Positions 18,363 to 29,373 of a stretch of DNA of 64,000 bases are shown piece after piece. The stretch spans positions 26,588 through 90,587 of the forward strand of contig CAJBLH010000027.1 in NCBI GenBank assembly GCA_903953895.1, in the 5' to 3' direction. This DNA comes from an uncultured Desulfobacteraceae bacterium (GTDB taxonomy: Bacteria; Desulfobacterota; Desulfobacteria; Desulfobacterales; Desulfatirhabdiaceae). The notes under the pieces were generated by a model, which saw only the letters and a program-made list of their open reading frames with translations, had not been told where the DNA came from and did not search any database. The position numbers were made by a program, and so were the translations under genes. Numbering within the stretch: the first letter of the stretch is position 1; every line of letters starts with the position of its first letter.

Positions 18363-21300
18363 TCAAGGTTTGCGACGGCCTGTCCAGAAAGACGCCATGA
18401 CCCTGGTCGTCAACTCCCCGAAGGAAAAGGTAAACGGCGCCGCCCACATGTTTTTCGTAATCGTAGTCCGGCAGTCTGAGTTTTAATAACCGGTGAAGGG
18501 CCAGGGTATAGATCACATATTGAAGATCGTAGCGATGTTCCAGAATGGCTTTTTCCATGGCCTTGGTTTCGTAAGCGGCTTCGCTGTCTCCCAGATGGTT
18601 GGATTTGTAATCGAGAACATAATAGCGGTTCCGATAACAGAAAACCAGGTCGATAAAGCCGTTGAGCATCCCGTTGACCGAAGTGTCCAGGAGTCGGGGA
18701 CGGGGTGTTGCGGGCAAAATGGCGGCGGTTACCGCATCATCGAGTTCCCGGGCGCCAACCCCATGGCCGGCGAACCAGAACTCCATCTCCGACCGGCAGT
18801 CTTCCTGCGAAAGCCCGGCCAGGGTCATTTCACCGAAATCTTTCGGCAACCGGATCGGAGTTTGAATGAGTTTTTCAAGCCAGCTTGTCAGGATCTCATC
18901 CCAGTCTGCCCAGTCCCGCCGTCGGCACAGATCGCTGATCCTGCCAAAAATATCTTTCCGACGAGACGCCAGCCCCGCAAACCCTTCATTGGCAGCCCAT
19001 TCCAGAATGTCATGCAGAAAACTTCCAGGCTCCGGACCCCGGGGAAATCCGTGAATGGATCGGGCAGTATCGACTGCCGGCGATGGCCCGACAGTTTCGG
19101 ATATCGCTTCCAGCAGATGATCTTCTTTGGCCGAATTCGGCGAAAGGGAAACAGGAAGGAGCGGCAGAGCGGCAGAGGGGAAGGGTTCGATTCCGGCGCC
19201 TGCCGCAGCATCGGGTTTCGCCATGTGTGCGCCAGCCACCATTTTGGAATAACTGGCAATCCACCAGTCACTGGGAATTTTGCCGGAAAATATCAATGCC
19301 GGCCCCAATGCCGGTGATTCCGTCCTTGGCACATACAACATGCTACGGGGTTCAGGCAACGGATCGATTTCAATGTGCCGGCAATTTCCTTTCAGCACAG
19401 CAAGCTTTTCAGCCAATCGATCCGGTGCAATCGGTACTCCGGCCGAAAGCAGGTAGCCCAGAGCGGACAGTTCCAGGCGGCTGTCTCTCCCCATGACACC
19501 TATTCCCAGCCAACAGGCATGTTTTGCACGGGTCATGGCCACATAAAGCATGCGCAAATCTTCCGCCAGCCGCTCCCTGTCCGCAGCGGCCAGCTCTTCA
19601 TCCCCCGGATTCCTCACCAGCCGCCGATCACCGTTTTCATCGTGGATTTTTACCACCGGGTTCCTCTCGGCTGTCACTTTACGAAGACTGCAAATAAACG
19701 GCAAAAACACGAGCGGATATTCCAGCCCCTTGGATTTATGGATCGTAATCACCCGAATCAGTTCTTCATCACTTTCCAGACGCAGGATCTGATCCTCGAC
19801 GCCTGGCTCCGGCTGTTCGAGCTGTTCCGCCAACCACCGAATCAGCGCCTGTTCCCCTTGAAGTCCTGCCGACGCCGCCTGAAGCATTTCTGATAGATGC
19901 AGCAAATTGGTCAACGTTCTTTCGCCGCCGGGAACATTCAGCAGACGGGAGGGAACCCCGAATTCCTGAAACAACAGGCGCAGCATGGGCAGCACCCCCT
20001 GGTTCCGCCAGAGTACCCGATATTTTCGAAACCGGTCAATCTCGGCCTCCCAGGCCAGTTCGTCTTGAACCAGCCGATCCAGCGTGTTGAAGGACAGGGC
20101 CAAAACGTCAGTGGCCAATGCCGGTCTCATAAGGCTTTCCTGCTCGGGTTCCGCACAGGCCCGCAGCAGATAAAACAGGGAGTTGGCCTCGGGCGTGTCA
20201 AACACGGAATCCTTGTCGGAGAGATACACGCTGCGCACCTGGCGCTTGTACAGCGCCTGACGCACCGCACGGGCTTCGCTGCCGTTTCGTACCAAAATGG
20301 CGATATCCGCCGGGCGCAGGGGGTAAAAATCGCCGTCCAAGGTCTCGAATCCAGTCCGTTCAGGCTTCGATTCCGCCAGATTGAGCCAAAAAACGATTTC
20401 AGAGGCAGTGGATTCGGCCATCCGGTTGATATAGCCGTCATCACCGGACTTATTTATCGGGGACTCCTGTTGAATCCGCCAGAACGTCATGGCCGCCTGC
20501 GGCTTGCCATCAATCCGGAGCCGATCCTTACGGCCCTCTGCCGCGACTTCCACATACGGAATGCGATCCTGAAACAAAAACGCTCCGTCCGGATGCCCGG
20601 CACCGACCCCGAACACCTGGTTGACAGCCATGACAAGCCCTTCCGTGGAGCGAAAATTTTTTCCCAGCGTATACGGCGTTCCGTCGGCATCCCCACGCGC
20701 AGTTAGATAGGTATGGATATCCGCACCACGAAAGGCGTAAATCGACTGTTTGGGATCGCCGATCATCAATAAGGTACAAGGTACTCCCTCTTTATGATAA
20801 ATTGTTCTGAAAATGGCATACTGAATCGGATCGGTATCCTGAAATTCATCGATCATCGCCACCGGAAACTGATCGCGGATGATCCGGGCCAGTTGTCCGT
20901 TTTCCGAGTTGTTCAGGGCGCGGTGGAGGCGGATTAAAAGATCGTCGAAATCCATCTGAGATGTGCGGTCTTTTGCCTGTTGAATGCGCAGGCCGATGTC
21001 CGCGGCTGCATCGTCAAAGAGCGCCGTCTCGATATGGAGTGCTGCCAGTGTTTCATTCAGCCGTTCCATGGCATCGTATGCCGGGTGCTGCGGGGCGGAT
21101 TTGTTTTTGTTTACACCCGCCGCCAGACCGGAGCTGGACAATTTTTCCCGCGTTTTTTCATCGGGCAGTGGACCGTTTTCATGGATCCAGACGCGCATCG
21201 CTTCCTGCCATTTGGCCAGAGAATCGTTTTGGTATTTTTTGCCGCTCAGACGCTTATCGGCCTGGGCGTTTCGCACCTGTTCGATTGCGCGGTCAAAATC

Positions 21301-21990
21301 CGAAGCCCACGCCTGCCGGGCTGCATCCATCGCCTGAAGGCGTTTTCCGATCTGAACCACCGGGTCAATCGGATCGCTCAAGGGCTCCTTGATCAAGGGT
21401 TCGATATTTTTCAGCAACACCTGGGGTGTGGAACAGATGGACAGCAGCTCGGATACGATTTCTTTGGGTTGAGGATAAAAACGGCTGCGCCAGTAGTCAT
21501 AGACGGCTTCTTCCAACAGCTCCCGGTTGCGGGGGGTCAGGTCCAGATCAAAGAGGCCGCCGCTGTCGAATGCGTGCTGACGGATCATCTGCCGACACCA
21601 GGCATGAATGGTGTAAATCGCGGACTCATCCATCCATTGCGCCGCATGATCCAGGCGTTGGGCGCAACCCAGCCATAGGTCGGCATCGTAAGAACTTCTC
21701 AGGGCATGCAGATAGTCATCCCCCCTGCCCTCTCCACGGAAAAAAGCCGCAGCCTCGGTCAGGCGGTTGCGTATCCGGTCCCGCAATTCCTCTGTAGCGG
21801 CATTGGTGAAGGTAACGACCAGAATTTCCGGAGGCGTCAATGCCCGAAAAAAGCCGCTTTCACCGCCATGTCCCAGTATCAGCCTGAGATAAAGGGCCGC
21901 GATCGTGTAGGTCTTGCCGGTACCTGCACTGGCTTCGATCAGACGAACGCCGTGCAGGGGAAATGTCAGCGGATCCAGTACATTGACCAT
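18307..21990 (-). CDS. recB: Exodeoxyribonuclease V beta subunit
   Basis: LIEASAGTGKTYTIAALYLRLIL, MIDEFQDTDPIQYAIF, nuclease motif YYVLDYKSNHLG. Confidence 0.93.
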   Translation of the reverse strand: MVNVLDPLTFPLHGVRLIEASAGTGKTYTIAALYLRLILGHGGESGFFRALTPPEILVVTFTNAATEELRDRIRNRLTEAAAFFRGEGRGDDYLHALRSSYDADLWLGCAQRLDHAAQWMDESAIYTIHAWCRQMIRQHAFDSGGLFDLDLTPRNRELLEEAVYDYWRSRFYPQPKEIVSELLSICSTPQVLLKNIEPLIKEPLSDPIDPVVQIGKRLQAMDAARQAWASDFDRAIEQVRNAQADKRLSGKKYQNDSLAKWQEAMRVWIHENGPLPDEKTREKLSSSGLAAGVNKNKSAPQHPAYDAMERLNETLAALHIETALFDDAAADIGLRIQQAKDRTSQMDFDDLLIRLHRALNNSENGQLARIIRDQFPVAMIDEFQDTDPIQYAIFRTIYHKEGVPCTLLMIGDPKQSIYAFRGADIHTYLTARGDADGTPYTLGKNFRSTEGLVMAVNQVFGVGAGHPDGAFLFQDRIPYVEVAAEGRKDRLRIDGKPQAAMTFWRIQQESPINKSGDDGYINRMAESTASEIVFWLNLAESKPERTGFETLDGDFYPLRPADIAILVRNGSEARAVRQALYKRQVRSVYLSDKDSVFDTPEANSLFYLLRACAEPEQESLMRPALATDVLALSFNTLDRLVQDELAWEAEIDRFRKYRVLWRNQGVLPMLRLLFQEFGVPSRLLNVPGGERTLTNLLHLSEMLQAASAGLQGEQALIRWLAEQLEQPEPGVEDQILRLESDEELIRVITIHKSKGLEYPLVFLPFICSLRKVTAERNPVVKIHDENGDRRLVRNPGDEELAAADRERLAEDLRMLYVAMTRAKHACWLGIGVMGRDSRLELSALGYLLSAGVPIAPDRLAEKLAVLKGNCRHIEIDPLPEPRSMLYVPRTESPALGPALIFSGKIPSDWWIASYSKMVAGAHMAKPDAAAGAGIEPFPSAALPLLPVSLSPNSAKEDHLLEAISETVGPSPAVDTARSIHGFPRGPEPGSFLHDILEWAANEGFAGLASRRKDIFGRISDLCRRRDWADWDEILTSWLEKLIQTPIRLPKDFGEMTLAGLSQEDCRSEMEFWFAGHGVGARELDDAVTAAILPATPRPRLLDTSVNGMLNGFIDLVFCYRNRYYVLDYKSNHLGDSEAAYETKAMEKAILEHRYDLQYVIYTLALHRLLKLRLPDYDYEKHVGGAVYLFLRGVDDQGHGVFLDRPSQTLIETLDMAFAGKEIRHADR

Positions 21991-22054
21991 GCGTATCTCC
22001 TCATTCCAATTTGCGTAATTTAAACATCATTTTGGTATTGAATGCAAATTGGCG

Positions 22055-25000
22055 TCATTCTGTAAAATTTATGATTCGAACGGTCTGGAGCAGTGGTGAG
22101 TACAAGGATTGCGCCAACTGGTGAAACGGATGGCCGGATGCCTGCCAGATAGTGTTAAAATCGGGATAGGATCGCATCAGATAACGGCTGTAGCCCAGCT
22201 CTCCCAAAGAATTGTAACCATCCCCTTCATACACCTTGCGGGCCGCAGCCATCGCTTTGTTCAGTTTCGCACCCGAATCGATCTTCGAATCATCGGAATT
22301 CATCACCGACAAAAACGCCAGAGCGGTTTTGGCCGTGACTGGCAGGGGATGGGTCAACCCCGATTTCCAGCACATCACAACCTCATCCAGCCATTTTTCA
22401 GCACAAACCTGATCCAGAGGCGGCATTTGCACCACAGCATCCGGCGCCGCCAGATAGCTGGTCACAGAAATTCCCTGTGCGCACCCGACCAGATGTTTGA
22501 CCCATGAACCGATTGCACTGGTCAATCGCAAAATTTTACCATTATCCCCCAGGATATTGCCGCCATAAAACTCCCAGCGGGCATACGTTTCAGTCCCCCC
22601 CGAATCGGCCTGCCGCAGCCCATCCATCCAGTCTTCCAGAAACACATCCGACGATAAGGATGCCCCTTTTAGAAGAATTTCCCTGGCTGCCGCCGCAACC
22701 GGCCACAGACGGATCAGTTTGTGGTGATGGTCAAGCATTCGCAGTACCCGCTCGATCAGATCAGCAGCAGCCAGTTCGCCGAAACCTTTCAGCGGCAGCA
22801 CGCCGGTGCGGCGAAGGCGAGCCGATTCTTCATGAACTGCATCGCAGGACTTCTCGGGTCCGGCGGCCAGTCCCGCAGACAGCAGCCGGGCTCCGAGGCT
22901 GAAAGGCGCCAGCCGATCCAGAGCAAAAGGTTCGTGATCTTCAGCCGTGGCCTGGATGTCATCGAAATAGACTTTCAGCCGCCGGTTAAAAAAATAGTGA
23001 ACCGGATGCTTCAGAAATCGAATCAGATCGTTCATCTGTATGGCGGCGTCAATCGGATACGCCGAAAGAACCGGCGGCGGAACCTCCAGGGCCGTACCTG
23101 GCTGTAAATTCAGAATATCGCGCCATTCATGGGCATAAGTTAACAGGGTCGGGTTCCGATCCGGCAGAAAATACGCTCTGCTGAACGGCTGAAGCGGATG
23201 CTGACAGGTCAAATGATTCAGAAACGCCGCGCACTGATCCTGATCCGTGGTATCCGAGCCTGCCGAAGTGTCGTTCAACCGCCAGCCGGCTGCCAGATAG
23301 TCGCGCAGTTGACCGACCAGTACCGAAGGCATCTGCTCGCTGTTGTCCTGGATATTGCGACCGATGTAGGAAATATAGAGTTTTTCCCGGGCCGACAAAA
23401 GCGCTTCGAGAAACAGATAGCGGTCATCTTCCCGGCGGGAACGGTCTCCGGGCCGATAGGCGCCCTTGGCCGCCATCAAATCGAAATCCAGAGGGGGGCG
23501 GCTTCGTGGATACTTTCCATCGTTCATGCCGAGCAGACAGACCACTTTGAAAGGAATAGCCCGCATGGGCATCAGGGTGCAGAAATTGACTTTACCGGCC
23601 AGAAAACGCTGAGACAAGGAGGATTCCTGAATGGCGCTCAGAAAGGCTTCGCGCACCACCGTCAGCGGCAGCGATTCTGTCAGCCCGGCGTCTATACAGG
23701 CATTCAGCCATTTTTCCAGCTCCGATTCCATGCGGCTCTGGACCAGTTGTTCCGCGCTGTCGGTTGGCTGAAAGCAATCATTTGAGAGATCCCGAATACG
23801 CGTAAACCACGTTTGCGCATCGGTCGGCTGATTCAACACATGGCAGTACCGTTCCAGTGTTTCCAGCAGGGTCGCCAGCGGGCCCACCAGCGCGGCTTCC
23901 AGGCCGCCCACTTCATCATACGGCTCGATCCCCCGCCAGGGCCGGCCCGCACCCGACGCATAGCCCAGGAGCATGCGTCGAAGGCCGAACAACCATGTGT
24001 TTTGTTCCAGGCCCGCAGGAAGTTCAAACCCTGTGCGATGTTCAGCATTCAAACCCCAGCGGATTCCGGCATCTTCAATCCACTGCCGAAGTTTCGGCAG
24101 GTCTGTTTCCGCCAGATCAAACCGGTTACGGAAAGCGGGAACATCAAGAAGATCGATCACATCGCTGACCGCCATGCGCGATTCCGGCAGATGAAGCAGC
24201 TTGTCGAGCGCCTCTCGCATGGGAACGCCAGCACGCTCCGGACTGTCGGCCACCGTAAAGGGAATATACCGTTGATCCTGCTGCCGGATGTTGCCGAACA
24301 CGGCCTCGATGTGGGGTGCATAGGCATCGATATCCGGAGTCATCACAATGACATCCCGGGGGTGAAGGCCCGGAATCTCGGCAAAACAGGCCAAGAGCTG
24401 GTCGTGCAGGATTTCCACTTCACGCTGTGGGCTGTGGGCCAGATGAAATTGGATCGACCCATCGTCGATATCGATGCACGGCCTGTCTTGCAACGTGGAC
24501 GGCAGGGAGCGCAGATCCAGTACAGCCTGCTGAACTTGCTTCAGCAGACCGGCAGCAGACCCTTGTGGAGCGACATCTCGAAAGAGATCGATTTCAGCAA
24601 AATTCTCCCGATAAGTCTCCGGCCGGTCATAGCTGGCAAGCAGCCCCATATAATCGCGTCCCTGCTTGCCCCAGGCCGCCAGAAGCGGGTTGACATGCTG
24701 GTGCAGCAGTTCCGGACTCGGATATTCGGGCATGTGGGGCTTGCGCGGTTGTCTGGCGCTCTCGATTCGCAGCAGTTCCCTGTCTTCGATGATATCCGCC
24801 CAGTGATACCGGCAGGGATTGTGAATGCATACCATCACCTGGCTGAGGCGGGATACGGCGTGAAGTACGTCCAGCGTCTGTTGCGGCAGCGAGCAGATGC
24901 CAAAGACGATCACCCGGCGCGGCAGACCAGCCGGTCTTTTGTCCAGGTTTTGCACCGCTTTCAGAAACCGGCGATGCAGGCTGGATCGACTTTTTCCTCG

Positions 25001-25642
25001 CAGGTTCGGTGACATGCGCTGATCGATGCTTCGCCAGAGTTCGGCCTGCCACATCTGACTATCCGGCATTTCAGTCGGCGCACCCAGGGCATTTCGCAGC
25101 CGGTCAACGCCGTTTTCCCAGTCTTCCAGCCAGTCGGCCCGGTAAACCTGGTACTGATCGAAAATATCCGCAAGGCGGCAGGCCAGTTGATACCGCTTGC
25201 GCAGGTTCCGGTCGATGTCAAGATATCGGGCCAGCGGCTGAAAACAATCCTTTTTCATGAGATCCGGCAGCATTTCAAGCAACCGCCAGATCAACCGATC
25301 TTTTTCAAACGGCGACTCCCTGGGGATTGCCTCCGGCCCCAGGACCACTCGATAGGCGCTCCACAAAAATCGGGCGGGCATCTGCATCTGCATGGCGGCG
25401 GCGATGCCGCACCCATCGTCATCCGCCAGCCCAAGTTTGAGCCACTGGGCCATGCCGTTGCTCTGAATCAGAAACAACTCGTTTTCCAGCGGCTTCAGCG
25501 GCCGGCGTCTGATCCACGCCACCGCCACCTGCCGCAGGTCTTCGAGATGATTGGCATGAATTATCGACAGACCGGGAACGATGATCAAGTCGGCTTCGCA
25601 ATGATCTTTCGGTATATCCAAGTCATTCTCCTGTAAAAACAA
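22055..25642 (-). CDS. recC: Exodeoxyribonuclease V gamma subunit
   Basis: LFLIQSNGMAQWLKLGLAD, FCTLMPMRAIPFKVVCLLGMNDGKYPR, RSRREDDRYLFLEALLSAR. Confidence 0.93.
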   Translation of the reverse strand: MFLQENDLDIPKDHCEADLIIVPGLSIIHANHLEDLRQVAVAWIRRRPLKPLENELFLIQSNGMAQWLKLGLADDDGCGIAAAMQMQMPARFLWSAYRVVLGPEAIPRESPFEKDRLIWRLLEMLPDLMKKDCFQPLARYLDIDRNLRKRYQLACRLADIFDQYQVYRADWLEDWENGVDRLRNALGAPTEMPDSQMWQAELWRSIDQRMSPNLRGKSRSSLHRRFLKAVQNLDKRPAGLPRRVIVFGICSLPQQTLDVLHAVSRLSQVMVCIHNPCRYHWADIIEDRELLRIESARQPRKPHMPEYPSPELLHQHVNPLLAAWGKQGRDYMGLLASYDRPETYRENFAEIDLFRDVAPQGSAAGLLKQVQQAVLDLRSLPSTLQDRPCIDIDDGSIQFHLAHSPQREVEILHDQLLACFAEIPGLHPRDVIVMTPDIDAYAPHIEAVFGNIRQQDQRYIPFTVADSPERAGVPMREALDKLLHLPESRMAVSDVIDLLDVPAFRNRFDLAETDLPKLRQWIEDAGIRWGLNAEHRTGFELPAGLEQNTWLFGLRRMLLGYASGAGRPWRGIEPYDEVGGLEAALVGPLATLLETLERYCHVLNQPTDAQTWFTRIRDLSNDCFQPTDSAEQLVQSRMESELEKWLNACIDAGLTESLPLTVVREAFLSAIQESSLSQRFLAGKVNFCTLMPMRAIPFKVVCLLGMNDGKYPRSRPPLDFDLMAAKGAYRPGDRSRREDDRYLFLEALLSAREKLYISYIGRNIQDNSEQMPSVLVGQLRDYLAAGWRLNDTSAGSDTTDQDQCAAFLNHLTCQHPLQPFSRAYFLPDRNPTLLTYAHEWRDILNLQPGTALEVPPPVLSAYPIDAAIQMNDLIRFLKHPVHYFFNRRLKVYFDDIQATAEDHEPFALDRLAPFSLGARLLSAGLAAGPEKSCDAVHEESARLRRTGVLPLKGFGELAAADLIERVLRMLDHHHKLIRLWPVAAAAREILLKGASLSSDVFLEDWMDGLRQADSGGTETYARWEFYGGNILGDNGKILRLTSAIGSWVKHLVGCAQGISVTSYLAAPDAVVQMPPLDQVCAEKWLDEVVMCWKSGLTHPLPVTAKTALAFLSVMNSDDSKIDSGAKLNKAMAAARKVYEGDGYNSLGELGYSRYLMRSYPDFNTIWQASGHPFHQLAQSLYSPLLQTVRIINFTE

Positions 25643-25717
25643 ACTTCTTATAATTTGACAAAAATCAGGAAATAGGTTAGCTGTTGCCGATTAAATATCA
25701 TCAGTTACAGGGAATGC

Positions 25718-25766
25718 CGTTATCGATTCTGAAATTTCGCACCGGCCTTCACTCGCGTTTTAACCG
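25718..25766 (-). repeat. Short dispersed repeat, copy 2 (reads VKTRVKAGAKFQNR*)
   Basis: Minus strand GGTTAAAACGCGAGTGAAGGCCGGTGCGAAATTTCAGAATCGATAACG; similar to 12205-12263. Confidence 0.45.
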
Positions 25767-25791
25767 GGTTCAGACAAAGAGATGATCAATC

Positions 25792-27297
25792 ATGGATATC
25801 GAAAAATCAAGTGATATTATTGAAAAACGAAGAGAAAAACTATCAGAGCTGAAAGCCGGACATACTCAGCTTTTCCCAAATAACTTCAAGGTATTGCATA
25901 CAATTCAGGATATTTTGTCTCAAATCCGTAGCCACCCGGAATCCATCACCCCGGAAGCACCTGTTTTTGTGACGGCCGGACGGATGATGGCCATCAACCG
26001 GTTCGGAAAATCCACATTTATCCGATTCCGGGATCGCACCGGACAGCTTCAGGCGTATATCAAAAAAGACGGCGTCGGAAACGATGCCTATGATCTGTTC
26101 AAACAACTCGATGTGGGCGATTTTGTGGGACTGACCGGAAGCATGTTCCAGACCAAGACGCAGGAGTGGACCCTTCTGGTCAACGACATCCGTCTGCTCT
26201 GCAAAGCCACAAGGCCCCTGCCCGAAAAATTTCACGGACTCAAAGATCCTGAAAAACGCTATCGCCAGCGCTACATCGATTTGATCATGAATGCCGACGT
26301 TCGCGACATTTTCATCAAACGCAGCCGGATGATTCAAGCCATTCGCACATTTTTGCTGGAACGCGATTTTCTGGAAGTCGAAACCCCCATGATGCAGACC
26401 CTTGCCGGAGGTGCTGAAGCCACCCCGTTCGTCACCCATCACAATGCGCTGAACATCGATCTGTTTTTGCGGATTGCACCCGAGCTTTATCTAAAGCGCC
26501 TGGTTGTCGGCGGTTACGAGCGGGTTTTCGAGATCAATCGCAATTTTCGAAACGAAGGGGTATCCACCCGGCATAACCCGGAATTCACCATGCTGGAGTT
26601 TTATCAGGCATATGCAACGTATGAAGATCTGATGGATCTAACCGAACGCATGTTTTGCGACATCACGGCGGCGGTTACCGGATCGACGCAGATCGTCTAC
26701 CAGGGCCATGCCATCGAGATGTCCGGGAAATGGAAACGCATGACCCTGGCGTCGGCGCTTTCTGAAATTGCAGGAATCGATCCGTCCCTGCTCAAAGACA
26801 GACAAGGGCTGCTTGATCTCGCCGCTTCCCGGGGAATTGCGATTGCGCATAAAAACCGCCTGGGAAAAATTGTCACCAAGCTTTTTGATACCCTGGTGGA
26901 ACCCCATCTGATTCAACCCACTTTTATTACCGGCTATCCGGTTGAAGTGTCTCCGCTCTCCCGAAAGAGCGATCTCGACCCCGATATCACGGATCGTTTC
27001 GAACTCTTCATCGCAGGCTACGAAATCGCCAACGGCTTTTCCGAACTGAACGACCCGCAGGATCAGAAAGAACGGTTCCTGCAGCAGGTTGCCGACAGAG
27101 ATGCCGGCGATCAGGAAGCCCATTGCATGGATAGCGATTACATCGAAGCACTGGAATTCGGACTTCCGCCCACAGCCGGCGAAGGCATCGGCATCGACCG
27201 GTTGGCCATGCTGTTGACAGACTCGGTTTCCATACGGGAGGTCATTCTTTTTCCGCATATGAAGCCCCAGACAAAGACCCCTGCCGAGTCCATTTAA
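25792..27297 (+). CDS. lysS: Lysyl-tRNA synthetase
   Basis: Class II motifs: RYRQRYIDLIMN, FLEVETPMMQ, FEINRNFRNEG, GIGIDRLAML. Confidence 0.95.
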   Translation: MDIEKSSDIIEKRREKLSELKAGHTQLFPNNFKVLHTIQDILSQIRSHPESITPEAPVFVTAGRMMAINRFGKSTFIRFRDRTGQLQAYIKKDGVGNDAYDLFKQLDVGDFVGLTGSMFQTKTQEWTLLVNDIRLLCKATRPLPEKFHGLKDPEKRYRQRYIDLIMNADVRDIFIKRSRMIQAIRTFLLERDFLEVETPMMQTLAGGAEATPFVTHHNALNIDLFLRIAPELYLKRLVVGGYERVFEINRNFRNEGVSTRHNPEFTMLEFYQAYATYEDLMDLTERMFCDITAAVTGSTQIVYQGHAIEMSGKWKRMTLASALSEIAGIDPSLLKDRQGLLDLAASRGIAIAHKNRLGKIVTKLFDTLVEPHLIQPTFITGYPVEVSPLSRKSDLDPDITDRFELFIAGYEIANGFSELNDPQDQKERFLQQVADRDAGDQEAHCMDSDYIEALEFGLPPTAGEGIGIDRLAMLLTDSVSIREVILFPHMKPQTKTPAESI

Positions 27298-27319
27298 CCC
27301 AGCAATGTGAAATAAAACC

Positions 27320-28555
27320 ATGCAGTTTGAATATTTTATCGGCGCTCGCTATCTGCGGGCCAAGCAGAAACAGGCATTCATCTCACTGATCACGATCTTG
27401 TCCATCGCCGGGGTTACGGTCGGTGTGATGGCGCTGATCATCGTCATCGCCGTAATGGCCGGATTCGAGTCGGATCTGAAATCCCGTATCCTGAGCGTGG
27501 AATCCCATATCGTGGTGATGCGGCATGGGGGCCGATTCACAGACTACGCCCAGATCAACGACTGGATCGGTGGTGTCAATGGCGTGGAAGCATCCACGCC
27601 TTTTATTTTGTCCCAGATCATGATCCGATCCGCATCGGGTATGTCCGGCGCTGTGTTAAGAGGCATTGCGCCGGAATCCGCCGGCAAGGTCATCACCTCG
27701 ATCAGTCCGGACGGATTGAAAGCCCTGGCGGCCCGCAGCACAGTCAGACCATCTGCTGCGGATGTTCCTGGCGTTGTTCTCGGAAAAGAACTGATGAAAA
27801 ACCTAGGCGTCGCCCGGGGAGATACGATTCACATCCTGTCTCCGCGCGGCATGATTTCCCCGGCTGGGCTGATCCCTGTGATGAAACGGTTTCAAGTCAT
27901 CGGCGAGTTTGAATCCGGCATGTATGAATACGACGGTTCCATCGCCTACATTCACCTGAGTGAAGCACAGAAGTTTCTCCACATGGAAGACGCTATTACC
28001 GGCATCGAAGTCCGGGTGCAGGATATTTATAAAGCCCGTGAGATATCCGAGACGATCTCCACCCACCTGGGATTCCCGTATTGGGGCAGAGACTGGATGC
28101 AGATGAACCGGAATCTGTTTTCAGCCCTCAAGCTCGAAAAAACCGTCATGTTCATCATTCTGGCGCTGATTATCCTGGTGGCCGCCTTTAACATTGCCGG
28201 CAGCCTGATTATGATGGTAATGGAAAAAACAAAGGATATCGCCATATTGAAAGCCATGGGTGCAACTGATCAAAGCATTCGCCGCATTTTTGTGTTTAAA
28301 GGGATGACCATCGGCGTCATCGGAACCACCCTCGGGGTCAGCCTCGGGTTTGTGCTGTGTAAACTCCTAGAGCATTATAAATTCATTGAACTTCCCGGAG
28401 ATGTTTACTATATTACCAAACTTCCGGTTCTCTTGAAAACATTCGATGTTGTTTCGATTGCAACCGCTTCCCTGCTCATCTGTTTTATCGCCACGCTGTA
28501 TCCGGCCAGACAGGCATCCAGGCTAAATCCGGTGGAAGCGATTCGATATGGATGA
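27320..28555 (+). CDS. lolC: Lipoprotein-releasing ABC transporter permease (LolC/E family)
   Basis: FIGARYLRAKQKQAFISLITILSIAGVTVGV; MacB-like periplasmic domain; followed by lolD. Confidence 0.9.
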   Translation: MQFEYFIGARYLRAKQKQAFISLITILSIAGVTVGVMALIIVIAVMAGFESDLKSRILSVESHIVVMRHGGRFTDYAQINDWIGGVNGVEASTPFILSQIMIRSASGMSGAVLRGIAPESAGKVITSISPDGLKALAARSTVRPSAADVPGVVLGKELMKNLGVARGDTIHILSPRGMISPAGLIPVMKRFQVIGEFESGMYEYDGSIAYIHLSEAQKFLHMEDAITGIEVRVQDIYKAREISETISTHLGFPYWGRDWMQMNRNLFSALKLEKTVMFIILALIILVAAFNIAGSLIMMVMEKTKDIAILKAMGATDQSIRRIFVFKGMTIGVIGTTLGVSLGFVLCKLLEHYKFIELPGDVYYITKLPVLLKTFDVVSIATASLLICFIATLYPARQASRLNPVEAIRYG

Positions 28556-28635
28556 AGATTTTCGGATGCAGTGCGCCATCGATTCCGGCATAGCGCACAA
28601 AACAGTCCGGACAGCCGGGTCTCAGTTAGGTTGAT

Positions 28636-29364
28636 ATGGAAAACATCGGAATAAATGGCAGCACGGCTCAGGATGAACCAAATATCGACAGCCTGGTTCA
28701 GGCCAGGGATATCAAGAAAAGTTTCATCAGCAGCGGATCACGAATCGACATATTGAAATCGGTCGATTTAACATTGATGGCCGGAGAAACCGTTGCCATT
28801 GTCGGTGCATCCGGTATTGGAAAATCCACCCTGCTTCAGATACTGGGCACTCTGGATCAACCGGATTCCGGGAATTTATGGTTTCAGGGAAAAAATATTT
28901 TCAAGCTGAATCCTTTCCAGTTGGCCAGTTTCAGAAATGCGTCCATTGGTTTTGTATTTCAGTTTCATCATCTGCTGCCGGAGTTCACCGCACTTGAAAA
29001 CGCCATGATGCCGGGGCTGATCAAGGGACTGTCCAAACCCGCGGCCCAAAATCTTGCGGAAAAGGTTCTGGTGCGGGTCGGCCTGAAAAGCAGATTGCAG
29101 CAGCAGGTCACCAAGCTTTCCGGGGGTGAACAGCAGCGGGTGGCGCTTGCCAGGGCCCTGGTTTTAAAGCCTGCCCTGCTCCTGGCCGATGAACCCACCG
29201 GAAATCTGGATCAAAAGAACAGTGAACAGGTTCATGAATTATTGATGGAACTCAATCAAGAAATGAATATGACCATGGTGGTCGTCACGCACAACATGAA
29301 ACTGGCCTCCTATATGGCAAGACGCATCACCATTACGGACGGGAAACTGGTCGAAGCAAACTGA
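28636..29364 (+). CDS. lolD: Lipoprotein-releasing ABC transporter ATP-binding protein
   Basis: [44 protein letters not shown]. Confidence 0.92.
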   Translation: MENIGINGSTAQDEPNIDSLVQARDIKKSFISSGSRIDILKSVDLTLMAGETVAIVGASGIGKSTLLQILGTLDQPDSGNLWFQGKNIFKLNPFQLASFRNASIGFVFQFHHLLPEFTALENAMMPGLIKGLSKPAAQNLAEKVLVRVGLKSRLQQQVTKLSGGEQQRVALARALVLKPALLLADEPTGNLDQKNSEQVHELLMELNQEMNMTMVVVTHNMKLASYMARRITITDGKLVEAN

Positions 29365-29373
29365 GGTGTCTAC

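Noticed and set aside
16236-25642. RecBCD as a novel nuclease-helicase defence system
   Set aside because: Gene sizes, order and motifs fit the standard recC-recB-recD arrangement.
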